A stretch of 64,000 nt of DNA from Actinomucor elegans (Eukaryota > Mucoromycota > Mucoromycetes > Mucorales > Mucoraceae): positions 248,001-312,000 of the forward strand of contig JAMSLZ010000004.1 in the NCBI GenBank assembly GCA_026027325.1. The letters run 5' to 3'. The position numbers and the translations under genes are program-made. The notes beneath the pieces are model-generated. The model searched no databases. It saw only the letters and a program-made list of their open reading frames with translations, and was not told the DNA's origin. Shown here piece after piece: positions 11,076-22,687 of this stretch. Each line of letters begins with the position of its first letter. Position 1 is the first letter of the stretch.

Positions 11076-12312
11076 ATGAAATTTACTCTTGTCTCATCCT
11101 GTGTCGCTCTTGTTGTAATGACTCTGGCAGTCGAAGCTGCGCCTGGTGGCAAGAAGCTTTCCATTCCTTTAGCCCAAAACAACAATTACAAGCCTAGTGC
11201 CAAGTCTGCTGTTGCAAAGGCTCTCGCTAAATACAAGAAAAATCTCATTCAACCTCTCAAGAACGTTCCTAGCGGTGCTACCACTGACGGTACTGGTACT
11301 GTCCCCGTCACCGATTACGAAAACGATATCGAGTACTATGGTACAATTACCGTCGGTACTCCTCCTCAAAAGCTCAAGATCAACTTTGATACCGGTTCAT
11401 CTGATCTTTGGTTTGGTAATTATATTATTTGTCTTATTATAAACGGTATACTAAAGCGAAATTATAGCCTCTACTTTGTGTTCTACTTGTTCCACTCATA
11501 CCCGATTCGATCCTGCCAAGTCTAGCACTTACCAAAAAGATGGCCGTCCTTGGTCTATCCAATACGGTGACGGATCTACCGCTAGCGGTATTTTGGGTAC
11601 TGATACCGTCAACTTGGGAGGTCTTGATATCAAGAAGCAAACTATTGAACTAGCCAAGCGAGAATCCAGACAGTTCGCTTCTGATCCTATTGATGGTCTC
11701 ATGGGTCTTGGTTTCAATACCATCACTACTGTTTCCGGTGTCAAGACACCTGTCGATAACTTGATCAGTCAAGGTTTGATTTCTTCTCCCGTCTTTGGTG
11801 TCTGGCTCGGTAAGGCCAAGAACGGTGGTGGTGGTGAATACATCTTTGGTGGCTCCAACCCCAAGCATTACACTGGTAGTTTGACTACCGTTCCTATTGA
11901 TAACTCTCAAGGTTGGTGGAGCATCACTGTAGATGGCCTCAAGGTCGGTTCCTCTTCTGTCACTGGCTCTTTTGATGGTATCCTCGATACTGGTACCACC
12001 CTCTTGCTCCTCACCAACTCCATGGCCAACAAGGTTGCTGCTAAATATGGCGCCAGAGATGCTGGTGATGGTACTTATATTATTGACTGTGATACTTCCA
12101 AGTTTGAGCCTTTGACTTTCTCCATCAAAGGTGCTACTTTCCATGTTCCTGCTGAAGATCTTGTCTTCCAACAAAGCGGTAACACTTGTTATGCCTCTTT
12201 TGGTTATGGTGGTCTTGACTTTGCCATCTTGGGTGACACCTTCTTGAAGAATAACTATGTTATCTTTAACCACAACGTCCCTGAGGTCCAAATCGCTCCC
12301 TCCGTTGCTTAA
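11076..12312 (+). CDS. secreted aspartic protease (rhizopuspepsin type)
   Basis: A pepsin-family (A1) extracellular endopeptidase of 394 residues. Exons are 11076-11415 and 11468-12312. An N-terminal signal peptide of about 20 residues ends in VEAAP, followed by a basic propeptide rich in Lys/Ala. The two catalytic aspartates are Asp105 in [10 protein letters not shown] and Asp287 in ILDTGTT, and the flap is intact, Tyr146 in YGDGSTASG. The sole intron splits the codon after DLWF, a position shared with the paralogue at 14.8 kb. Proteins of this type digest external protein at acidic pH. It lies in a duplicated 1.75-kb unit that includes its promoter and 3' region. Confidence 0.95.
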
Positions 12313-12884
12313 ACACATCTCAATCCGAGATTGAGTCAACAATAATATGATTTACTCTTTATTATTATTTATCTAATTATCTAAATTACATACAATAAAA
12401 ATTAGTTTTATTGAAGTATTTATTTTTATTCCATGTATTTTTGGATCAATGTTAGTATTGTTTTTAATGGTAATGTAGGGTCCGTCTGATTATGCTACTA
12501 AAAAGCCAACGTGGTTTAGTAGTATTGATAGTAATGCAGGGACGCGCTAAATTTAATTTTTGATTGATAGCTGACTTAAAATACCTTTGATTTAAATACT
12601 CATCGTTCTCCAAACTGATCTATTCACCTCGGGCTCTTCTAACAAAGCAGATAAGAAACAGCTCCACAAAATAGTTATTTGAATACGGCTTGACAAAAAG
12701 AAAAAAATTGGGGTGAGGGAATAGATGCTTCAAATGCAGGCTTATTTAGAGTTCTAATGAGTATAGAAGTTTGAGAGCTGGCCCTAGATACATCAGTAAA
12801 AAATATCTCATAAATGGAAGTGGGTCTAACCCGATTAATAATATACATCCTTTAATAAAAGTTCTAATTGATGAAATGATTCAT

Positions 12885-13105
12885 TCTAAGTACGAAATAT
12901 TAATCAGATGCGACATTTGACCGAGATCAGTCGAGAGATCCATAGATGTAGGTTACATGAATGCATATTGTAATTAAAAGTGCATTTATAAAATGTAATA
13001 TGCGTATTGTATTCTAGTAGAGTGTTATTTCTAGTTGGTATATAACCTATTTTAAACATCTACACATATTCAGACGCGATAGTAAACAAAAGTTAGTCGG
13101 GAAAG
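12885..13105 (+). repeat. dispersed ~165-bp repeat, two units
   Basis: The first unit reads CAGATGCGACATTTGACCGA followed by GATCAGTCGAGAGATCC. The second, at about 13073, is more diverged (CAGACGCGATAGTAAAC...GTCGGGAAA). The two cores lie 165 bp apart. Confidence 0.5.
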
Positions 13106-14164
13106 GTAGGTTTGTTACAGATGGTCCGATTTTGAAAAAAGACTCCCCCATACATCCCAAAGTTATGAAATCATCATATTTTTGTGGAGAGACAACAATG
13201 TCATTTTCAAAACGTTTGATATTAATAATTCAAGTTATAACGTATGAAAAATATCGAACTGTATTTTTATGAATATTATTGTAGGCTAATACTGCAGCAA
13301 TAATTGCACTTCTAAAAGCCCCAAAAATAATTTTCTATCACTCACAAACTTTGTTACTAGAAATTACACGTATTAGTAATCGCATACTTTTAAAAAAAGG
13401 AATAACAATCGATATCAGTTTTTCATCTAATACTAGTAGTGCAAGTTTGTCGAAACGTCGATGGCCAATACGGAGCGAGTAACTCCATCAGTAATGGCTG
13501 CTATTAGTTGTAGTAAACATATTTTAGAGGTATGGTTCAGACAAAAGGTTCTTTCACACTATACAAGCATATGTTGGTGCTTTATTTGTAAAAGACTCTG
13601 GGGGTATACACCAAATTTAAGAAGGGCGAAAAGCAGTGATCCAGCTACCAAAATATTATCAAGCCATAAAAAACACTTGTGCATCTTTCAGATGATGTAC
13701 AGTGCTTTTTATCATTTAGTAGTGAATAGATAACTAAATCTTTTGGTTCATACTGTAAAGTGCTAACAGAGCTGCGTATATTGACGAAAAAAAAAAAAAA
13801 AGAAAGGGTGGCGCTATTTGAACTGCAAAATATGACTGTGAAGAGATTCCAACTAAATCAAGTTTGGATAATGCTATCTACTATATTGACGAAATGTAAT
13901 GCTTGTAGGCGTAAAAAAAAGGTGCCTAATAACTTAACTTTTTTTTATAGACAAGCCATTCGATTTGAGGTATAAAAAGGTGTAGCTCAGTAATTTGACG
14001 TAAAAAGATAACAAGAGAAAAATTCCAAGTTTTTTTAAATCTACAAGTATTATATTTCATCAATATAATAGACTGTATTATTCAAACCCTATATATAATT
14101 CGCAGTTGTTAGCGAATAAACTATGTTGATTCAATACCAGTTAATCAATGAACCTGATTGAGCC

Positions 14165-14400
14165 AGTAGCTCATTCTGAATATGCACTAGTCATCAAATA
14201 GAACATTAAATCAGGATTGATCGAGGGATCTATATCATTAGATCTAGTTTATATGAAGCACATTCATTTTACACTAGTCACTAGAATGGTGTATAATAAT
14301 AGTACTCAAATCAAATAATAATTCTAAATATAATAGTTCTTTCCGAATATGCACTGATTTTCAAATGTCACATAAAACGAGGATTAGTTAGGAAATGGAA
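14165..14400 (+). repeat. dispersed ~165-bp repeat, two units
   Basis: Both units carry the upstream arm CTGAATATGCACT or CCGAATATGCACT followed by the core, at about 14199 and 14366, 167 bp apart. This cluster best shows the conserved left arm TAGCTCATTCTGAATATG. Confidence 0.55.
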
Positions 14401-14759
14401 GAGATGGTTAAAAATGAACCTATATTTCAATCCTTGAACCCAATACTCACCTCATTCTATGTACTACTAATGAATTATTTATTCTCCGACTCTATATTTT
14501 CAAGTCGAAAAATTGAGACATTCCAAGTTCCAGGGATGTACCATACTATATTCAGTGTATATTGCATTTGTGTGCCTGCGAATGCCTTGCATATCATAAT
14601 TATCTTTAAAAATTATTTGCTAGAGTGAGATTCAAATAATGTGCCATATATAGGCAAAACCATAAAAAAAAATACCCTGTATGAATAAAGAAATACTACT
14701 AAGTACTGATATGTGCTTTATTTGACACTTGACACTAAGCCTTTAGCTCCTTTTTCTTG

Positions 14760-14768
14760 TATAAAAGG
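14760..14768 (+). promoter_or_regulatory. TATA box of second aspartic protease
   Basis: TATAAAAGG, 74 bp from its last base to the start codon, in the same CTTTTTCTTG context as the copy at 10991. Confidence 0.75.
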
Positions 14769-14842
14769 ACCATAGTTCAGAGGTTTGCTTTCATAAGCGT
14801 CAAATCTTTAATTAAAGCCTGTTCCATTCCTATCACTTTCCA

Positions 14843-16097
14843 ATGAAACTCACTCTCGTCTCTCTCTGTGTCGCTCTTGCTATGATGATCCTGACAGTCG
14901 AGGCAACACCTGATGGCAAGATGTTTTCTATTCCTTTAACTCAAAACACTGGTTATAAACCTAATGCAAAGTCTGCGATTGCAAAGGCTATCGCCAAGTA
15001 CAAAAAGAACATCGCTCAACCTCTCAAGAATGCTTCTGGCAGTGTGACTCCCGAAAGTATTGGTATTGTCCCCCTCATTGATTATGAAAGTGATATTGAA
15101 TACTATGGCACTATTACCATTGGCACTCCACCTCAAACGCTCAAGATTAATTTTGATACTGGCTCTTCTGATCTCTGGTTTGGTAACTATTAAGCTATCC
15201 ATCTTGTATAAAAGTAGAATACTAAAGCAAAGTAAACGATGAACAACACTAGCCTCTACTCTATGTTTGGCTTGTTTCCCTCATACCCTATATGATCCTA
15301 CCAAGTCTATTACTTATGAAATTGATGGCCGTCCTTGGTCTATTCAATACGCTGATAGTTCCGCTGTTAGTGGTATTTTAGGTACTGACACTGTCAACTT
15401 GGGCGGTCTCGATATCAAACAGCAAACCATCGGTTTAGCTATGATAGAATCGGAACAGCTTATCACAGATCCTGTTGATGGTATTATGGGTCTTGGTTTC
15501 AACAGCAATACTAGAGTTGCTGGTATCAAGACACCAGTCGATAACTTGATCAGCCAAGGTTTGATCGTTTTTCCTATCTTTGGTGTCTGGCTCGGTAAGG
15601 CCAAAAACGGTGGTGGTGGTGAGTTCATCTTTGGTGGCTACAATCCCAGTCATATTGCTGGAGCTTTAACTACCGTTCCTATTGATAACTCTCAAGGTTG
15701 GTGGAGAATCACTGTAGATGGTCTCAGAATCGGCCTTCTTTCTGTTGCTGGTCCTTTTGATGGTATCCTCGATACTGGTACCACTCTCTTAATCCTCACC
15801 AACTTTGTCGCTAGCAAGGTTGCTGCTATATATGGTGCTAAAGACAATGGTGATGGTACTTATACCATTAACTGTGACACCTCCAAATTTGAGCCTTTGA
15901 CGTTCTCTATCAATGGTGCTACTTTTTTTATTCCTCCTGAAGATCTTGTTTCCCAACAAAGCGGTAGTACTTGTTATGCCTCTTTTGGTTATGGCGGCCT
16001 TGACTTTGCCGTCTTGGGTGCAGCTTTTTTGAAGAGTCATTATGTTATCTATAATCAAGTCATTCCTGAAGTTCAAATCGCTGCTTCCGTTGCCTAA
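14843..16097 (+). CDS. secreted aspartic protease paralogue with altered flap
   Basis: 394 residues from exons 14843-15182 and 15253-16097, exactly the exon lengths of the 11-kb gene. It has a signal peptide and a Lys-rich propeptide. Both catalytic aspartates remain (Asp105 DTGSSDLWF, Asp287 ILDTGTT). The flap differs: Tyr146 is kept but the invariant Gly-Asp-Gly after it is now Ala-Asp-Ser (YADSSAVSG), and the C-terminal [10 protein letters not shown] segment is [11 protein letters not shown] infer altered specificity or reduced activity rather than a dead gene, since the frame is intact over its whole length. The intron is longer (70 nt against 52) but at the same site. Confidence 0.93.
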
Positions 16098-17179
16098 ATA
16101 TTTTCTAATCAGGGGTTTGACCAGCAATAACATTTTTTACACTTTATTATTATTTAACTAATTATCTAAATTACAATAAAAACTAGCTTTATTGAGGTAT
16201 ATTTGAGCTTTTCTCTTATTCAGATTGTTTTGGATTTTAAAATTTGCACCTTTACTGTTATTTTCAATTACTAGTCTAGTATCCGTAAGATCACGCCACT
16301 ATGAAACTAATAAGGTTTGTAATTGACAATGATGTAGAGGTGCTTTTTGAAAGTGTCTTTCAATTGAATGATAATGAATAATATGTTCTATCTAACCCCT
16401 TGTAAACAATAGTTCTTTGGTACAGAAACTTGGTGGCTAGCGCTAATCGCAAAGCTCTCTATAATGCAAACAAAGCAAGTTCAATTACTGAAATATACTT
16501 TTTCATAATAGTCCTAGTAGTTATAGTAGCTCATCCTGAGTAAAGAATACAAATCATAGGAACCATTTGAGCGAAACTTATCAATAGATTATATGTCATT
16601 GGGTTGCCTAGTAAAGGATTTCTTGTAGCACTACTGTTAATCATTGATGATATAAAGTATTCATTAGGTTTAAGCCAAATAAAAGTTCTAGTAGATGCAG
16701 CAGATTCCTCTGAGCCTATAATGCTCATTAGATGAGGTGTCAAACCGATACAAGTCGAGGAGATTTATCGATCTACAAGTCTAAATTTTAAATGTTCGAG
16801 AAAATTTGTAGGGTATACCATGGTAAACTCTCAATTCAATATTGAGTAGCCAATGAACTCGATTCTTTAACGTACTAATAATAAATTCGCGGCGTCCTCG
16901 ATCAATCAGATAATGGCATTGTGCCTTCATAATATGGAACTTGTGGTAATGAATCAAGATGAATGATAAATGATCATAGAACCAGCTAAAATACAAAGGC
17001 ATTCGTGTAGATCTTGCCGAGATCTGACATTATCAAAACCTTTTCTCGGTAAAGATGCCGATAAGAATTTATGCGTTTTGTTGTGGCTTGAAAATGAACA
17101 CACTTGAAACTCCGTATTCATTCATTTCGTCCAGACCCAGGGTTTTATTTCTCTCTAGGTTTCCTCAACATTAACGAAA
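16098..17179. other. intergenic region
   Basis: The first ~250 bp correspond to the 3' end of the protease duplication. Two diverged units of the dispersed repeat lie at about 16505-16600 and 16690-16790. The minus-strand ORF at 16781-17002 has no recognisable protein. The last 60 bases are CT-rich and lead into the Nce101-like gene. Confidence 0.5.
16500..16790 (+). repeat. dispersed ~165-bp repeat, two diverged units
   Basis: The left arm GTAGCTCATCCTGAG is clear at about 16525 and the right half (GGTGTCAAACCGATACAAGT, then CGAGGAG) is clear at 16735. Units are about 172 bp apart. Confidence 0.4.
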
Positions 17180-17430
17180 ATGTCAGCTCCTATACGATAT
17201 GAATACCTCATTTCAAGGTAATTACAGAACATGAACAAATGATGCGTATATTCATATTGCTTAATAGGTCTGGTGATGTGATATTCTCTCTTACAGTTGG
17301 TACATTGGCTTATTTCTTAAATGAGCGAGATAACCCAAGAGCACAGAATGGAAAGTCATTAATGGAATTAGTATCGAGAGCCAGACAAAAGAAGATTAAC
17401 GAAAGAGAAGCCAAGCGTAACACTCCCTAG
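17180..17430 (+). CDS. NCE101: Nce101-like small membrane protein
   Basis: A 66-residue protein split by one 50-nt intron (exons 17180-17217 and 17268-17430). It has one membrane segment (VIFSLTVGTLAYFLNER) followed by a short basic tail, matching the layout of yeast Nce101: LISR-SGDVIFS-x-TVG-x-LAYFLNER-x-NP, then an HxLxEL-like region (GKSLMELVSRARQKK). The yeast protein was named for a role in non-classical export of proteins lacking signal peptides; its mechanism is unknown. The polyadenylation region runs into the promoter of the glycosyltransferase only 120 bp downstream. Confidence 0.8.
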
Positions 17431-17552
17431 TAATGATAGTAGTAATAATAAAAAGATACGGCATGAATTTTCTACGGTTATAAATGCCCTTTGTTAATAC
17501 CGAAAAACTATATATAAGAACTTTCATATTAGAAAAAAAAAAAGGTACAATT

Positions 17553-19063
17553 ATGTTAATTTTAGCATTAGCTGGCTTATTCTTTGGTGCTATTGTGATC
17601 ACTTCAAATGCAAGCACAGAGGAGTTTTCATATAACCAACAGTCGAAAAACATTATCATTGCAACTTCCATTGGCGGTTCTTCAGTGAGTTTTATGTTAG
17701 ATATGACTATCTAAATACTAACAGCTTCAAGCACGCACACTGGGTATTAGAAATAGGCAAGATATTAGCCGATCGCGGACACAACTTGACCTATGTAACC
17801 AGAGATGACCAATTACACCTGGTAAATGCGTTTCCTGAAATCAAAGCTGTCTCTGTTGGCGGTCCTATATATACAACAAACATTGTTGCTAAAGTACGCA
17901 ACCTAAACTTTTACCAAATCGCTAAAGTAGTGCGCAAGTTTTTAAACGATGCCTATGCCACTGATATGGCCTTTTACCAACACGACCCACTAGCATTAGC
18001 CGCAGATTTTTTGATCTGTGATGCCTTTAATGACCCTTGTATTGACACAGCAGTTGCTCTCAAGAAGCCCTTTGCCATTACATGTACTGGTATCTTGCAT
18101 CAGGATATTAGTGTACCTTATATGAATAGCTTGGGTACAACTCACCATGCCACTTCTGAACATATGACCCTTTGGGAGCGATTCCATCACAAGTATGTAG
18201 ATTTGATCAAGATCCTGTTTCATTTGTATCCAGAATTAAAGAAACTGGATCAACATCGCCAGCAGTTTGGTTTGGAAGCTTTGGGGTTGAATCGATTCAA
18301 ACAATGGGATAATGCGCTCAAGTTGATTAATTCTTATTTCGGTATTACGCCTTCTCAAGTCTTGGGTCCATTAACCCATATGGTTGGTCCCGTCATGAGC
18401 TCGCAGCATACGCCTTTGAGCGATCAAGAACGAGTTTTTTTAGATACTCATCAACGTGTAGCCTACGTGGCTTTTGGCCAAGTTGTTGTACCTCATCAAC
18501 ACAAAATTGAATTGATACTGGGCGCACTATTGGATCAAATTGAACGTAATCAACTGGATGGTGTTATTTGGGTAGGTTTTGAACAGCAAGTAGCCGTGTT
18601 TGAGCAAGAAAATCCCTTTATGGTATGGACTTTAAACACAAGTTCTTCAACACATACCTTTAAAGCACCTATATTTGGCAGTATATTATCTAAAGATCTA
18701 TTTACACCTTCCTGGGCGGCTCAGTTTGCTATATTGCAGCATCCTTCTACTGTCCTATTTGTAAGCCATGGTGGCGCATCCAGTGCAAATGAAGCTACTT
18801 TTCATGGTGTTCCTATCTTGGTACTTCCTTATAACGGTGATCAAAGTTTAATGGGCCATGCTCTGTCAGTAGCAGGTGTAGCCCGTATGTATGACCATGC
18901 TGAGTCGAATTTTGAGTTGATAAAGAGTCAGATAGATGAACTATTATTTGATATGGATGGTTATGTAGCACGTAATTTGACACGGATGAAAACATTGGCA
19001 CAGATTGGTTCCAAAAGAAAGGCTTATGCAGCAGATTTAATTGGTAAGGTCATACCAAAATGA
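17553..19063 (+). CDS. UDP-glycosyltransferase (GT1 / UGT-like)
   Basis: 487 residues from exons 17553-17684 and 17732-19063. The ATG at 17553 is preferred to one at 17484 because a CTATATATAAG box lies between them. The protein starts with a signal sequence. The acceptor must be the CAAG ending at 17731, not the AG just two bases after TACTAAC; this creates GGSSHAHW with the catalytic His typical of this family. The C-terminal donor-binding domain shows FVSHGGASSANEATFHGVP and LPYNGDQ. No hydrophobic C-terminal anchor is present, unlike typical ER-resident UGTs. It probably transfers a sugar from a UDP-sugar to a lipid or sterol; the acceptor is unknown. Confidence 0.85.
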
Positions 19064-19336
19064 TCACTATAGACTAACAACTAGTAGAGGAACAAATGTT
19101 GGTAGCTAGCAATGGTATTGCCCAGCATAGGTATGAACCTTCGAGAAATATGTCCAGGATCAAAGCAATGGATCTCGATTTGCATTTTGCTGTACTCGCT
19201 TTTATAGTACTAAACGGGTTTACCTTTCATTACATGATCAACTCTTTTCTTTTAAAGTGAGACATTTTTAATAAAAAAAAAAAAAAAAAACTTTCGTCAG
19301 TTGTATCTTTTTTTTTCCCGAAGCTAATTAACCAAA

Positions 19337-20897
19337 ATGTCACAACCTCAACGCGTATCTGATACAAAAAGACATGGCAATGACCAAGCTCCACTTCTGA
19401 GTAGTGGAAGAGATATTCCGCAATCTTCTAATGTCACCCAGAGACCTAATGCTTCTCGCTCATTTCCTCAACAGAGAACGTCTCAATACAATACTTTTAA
19501 TGACCAACAATCTCAACAGCCTCAACAACAGTCTCAACAACAACAGCAACAGCAGCATCAAAAATCTCAAATAAGAACGAGTAAAGCCAAATTACCTATG
19601 CGTACAACCAAGATATCCCAAAAGCTGAAGCTTTTCCCTGAAGATGAACCTTGGTTTAACGAAGAAACCGACGAGCACGAAGCAGATGTTTATAATCAAA
19701 TAGCAAAAATACCTTATGGTATGGCTAGACAGGAAGCAGAAATGCTGAATAAAATGGATAGAAATGAATTGTCAAGAATGACAGCTTATTGTACTGCATC
19801 GTAAGTTTTATTTTATTGTACGTGTAACATATAACCTAAATTCCTCTGGTAGTGCTTATCGTATGGATGAACTAGTAAAATACCTTCAATCAAGGAAAAA
19901 AACCAATGGAACAGCACCAAAAAGATTTGATGAATGTCTTTACACACCTTATTCTTTTACATATGCTCCTCCAAGCGATCGTCATACACCAGACACGAAA
20001 AAGTTACCAGAAATGTTTCTTTTTGATTATGGCGTAATAGTCTTTTGGGGAATGACTCTAACGGAAGAACAGACCATTCTAAAGTTATTAGTACCTTTTG
20101 AAGAAGAAAAACTAGGTGAGAAAAACAACTACTGTCTCGGACAAAAGCACTAACAATGTAAACAGATGTGGATGATGTAGAAACCGAAGAGTTTCATTAC
20201 TATTACAATGAAGCATATCAGCCAAGGTAAATATATGATGCACTCTTTGTATCAGCTATACTCATTCATTCACAGAATCTACAATGATATTATCACTTTA
20301 AGACATCCTTCAAATTACTTGATCAAACTAACCATTGCTCATGCGATTGCGCAAAGCGTCAAAATGACATTATTTGAAAGATTAATTGATGACACAATCA
20401 ACGAAACCAAGTATATTCCTCAAGTAATGGCAGAAAGCGGCAATATCCAAATGTCAAGGTAAATAAAAATTACTACGATTCCTTCTTTTATTGATCTATT
20501 TGACAGAACTGCTATTACGAAAAAGATTGGCCAACTGTTTATCATGCGAATCAACGTCAATTTAGTGTCAAACATCTTGGATACACCAGAGATCTTTTGG
20601 TCAGAACCTACATTGGAGCCTTTATATAGTGCTATACGTGGTTATTTGGAGATATCACAGCGCGTTGAACTGCTGAACCAAAGAGTAGAAGTTATCAGTG
20701 ATTTATTAGAAATGCTAAAAGATCATTTAAACAGCTCTCATGGTAAGCAAGAGCATACAATGATGAATTACAATTAACATGTCTTTCTAGGCGAGCATTT
20801 AGAATGGATTGTCATATGGCTGATTGGTATGGAAATCCTTGTAGCTGTCATTACTACATCATTAGATGCTTTTAGTTTGTATTATAATAAAGAGTAG
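19337..20897 (+). CDS. Rmd1/Rmd8-type DUF155 membrane protein
   Basis: 437 residues from six exons: 19337-19800, 19853-20115, 20166-20226, 20276-20458, 20507-20742 and 20791-20897. The N-terminus is low-complexity and Gln-rich (a CAA/CAG tract near 19510-19560). The DUF155 core includes LFDYGVIVFWGMTLTEEQ and LTIAHAIAQSVKMTLFERLI, then LEISQRVELLNQRVEVI. A single C-terminal membrane helix (IVIWLIGMEILVAVITTSL) follows. Yeast relatives Rmd1 and Rmd8 are needed for meiotic nuclear division, and the animal homologue RMND1 is mitochondrial. Its stop codon is only 6 bp from that of the convergent LARP7-like gene. Confidence 0.9.
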
Positions 20898-20903
20898 ACA
20901 CAA

Positions 20904-22095
20904 TCATATCGTTCTAGCATCATTCTCCCAGTAGATCCGTTCTTCTGAGCCTGTAAGCACTCGCAGCTTCAAGCAATCAAACGTTTTTGTTTCTTGCTGT
21001 TTACCCACGATGTCTTTTTCTGTTTCTTGTACAGTAGGGTGTGTATCAAAGTATTGACAAATAGCAATGGCATCCTTGGGGTCTTTAAGTCGAATATGCG
21101 TACTAGATAAGCCCTTCTTTTTAGTATTCATGAATGCAATCTTAACACCCGATGTTTCTAGTAGACTGATAGCTGCGGTCTTGGGACATTTTGGATGCAA
21201 TTGATCTACATGAACAATCAGCCCTTCGGTATATGGTTTCTCATCTTCGACTATTTCCATCTTTTGATTGTTATATTCTTCCCACATCTGCTTTGTTAAA
21301 GCTCTACGTTGATCCAACAAAGCAATATATTCGTTCTTTAACTTGATCCAATCCAGTCTATTCCAAAAACTTAATACAGTACACGTATTATCTCATTATA
21401 GTCGCCTTACTTTGACATGACTCTTAAATTTAGCTTGTCAATATTGGATGTATCACCTTCTGTAGGCTTGTTTCCACAAGGGTACCGATTGACTATGTTA
21501 ACCGCTTTGCTTACATAATCTTTGTTATCAAACTCTATAAAACAATAACCAAAAAACTTGGTCTGTCCTTTTTGATTTGGTGGAATACGGAAGAAGGAAA
21601 CGTGGCCTACGAGCGAATTGAAGAGCTCTCTTATGCTTTGTTCTGTATTGTAGGGTTTGGATAATCCTTCCACATAGATGGACCATTCGTCTAGTTCTTC
21701 TTTTTTGTTCATTACAAAGGGCTTGATACGACCTACCCTCTCGTCATTCTCGCTCAGCTATTCTTTATTAGTCGATTGTTTGTTGGTATGCATAATAACA
21801 CAATACCTGTAGTCGCGACAGGGAATGCTCTTTGGTCAAGGCCCGAATCTCAGCGACAGTTACTTGCAAATTCCTTAGTTTAGGTAGCTTGGACAAGTCT
21901 TCAAAAGAAACCACTATGATCAAAAGAAAATGTCAAAAAAAAAAACATGTAAAGGTTATAGATCAATTGCTTACTTCCTCTGGGATCGGCCAGTATCTTG
22001 CTTTGCATGACCTTATCCCATTGTAACGAAGCATCACTAAAATAAGTCTCTAAAGCATTGATAATTTTTTGGTTACGATCTTTGCTCAAGTCCAT
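20904..22095 (-). CDS. LARP7/Pof8-type La-related RNA-binding protein
   Basis: 342 residues from exons 22095-21975, 21913-21807, 21757-21411 and 21357-20904. Order of parts: La motif (residues ~5-75, with LETYFSDASLQWDKVMQSKI and VSFEDLSKLPKL), an RRM (WSIYVEGLSKPY...FGYCFIEFDN), a linker helix, then a C-terminal xRRM-like part (GLIVHVDQLHP...ARTI). The arrangement is that of LARP7 proteins, which chaperone 7SK RNA in animals and telomerase RNA in ciliates (p65) and fission yeast (Pof8/Lar7). A telomerase or U6-related RNA role is inferred. An ACGCGT sits 46 bp upstream of the start. Confidence 0.88.
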
Positions 22096-22687
22096 GTCAA
22101 AAGATCTGGAAGTGGTCTAACTGATTGAATAATGCGTTTGACGCGTCTGGATAGGCTTAAATTTTGAGCTTAAGCTTTCTTCTGTTTCATCTCCGGAAGC
22201 CAATCAAAAAGTACTAGACTTGGAAAAGAAATGGATGGATCTACTTTATGGAAGTTGCCCGTTTAAATGTCTATTTATTTGGCAACATAAATAAAAATTC
22301 AAAGGCAACATTGCTGACATTTTTTTTTTTTTTTTTACGTTCACTAATAGTCTTATTATCATAAAATTTGAAATACTATAAACAACATATATTTGACTAG
22401 TAACTCAAAGCTCCAACTTGAAACAACATGATGCTCAAATCATTAGATGCAAAATTAAACTCACTCAAAATCTGTTGATATATTCTGTGCTTATTAAAGC
22501 ATTCCTTTTATCAAGCACTGCTTCAATGTAAATCTGATCACTGGAAGTGATCCAATGGTTAATTTCATGGCTTTTAATCACCGACACCCAATCAAGGGTC
22601 CAACACTACTGCCTCGTCGTAAAACGCGAACTTGCAAATACCACAGCAGTGCACTTTCCTTTTGTTTACCCAACCTACGGCTACAAA
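22096..22687. promoter_or_regulatory. divergent promoter region, LARP7-like / RabGGTase beta
   Basis: Holds an ACGCGT at 22141-22146 next to the minus-strand gene, a T18 tract near 22321 and a short perfect hairpin (GATCACT-gga-AGTGATC, about 22530-22546) followed by CCAATGG. A frame extends upstream of the 22688 start, but the ATG at 22688 gives the family's usual N-terminus. Confidence 0.5.

Larger units (their letters stand above)
12313..14842. other. intergenic region between the duplicated proteases
   Basis: The first ~230 bp are the 3' part of the duplicated unit, with AATAAAA-like polyadenylation signals. The middle holds two clusters of the dispersed ~165-bp repeat (12885-13105 and 14165-14400). 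Small ORFs at 13461 and 13760 show no recognisable protein. From about 14549 the sequence matches the upstream region of the first protease. Confidence 0.55.

Noticed and set aside
13461..13975. ORFs of 90 and 71 codons between the two proteases
   Set aside because: Low-complexity AT-driven composition, overlap with A tracts, no recognisable domain.
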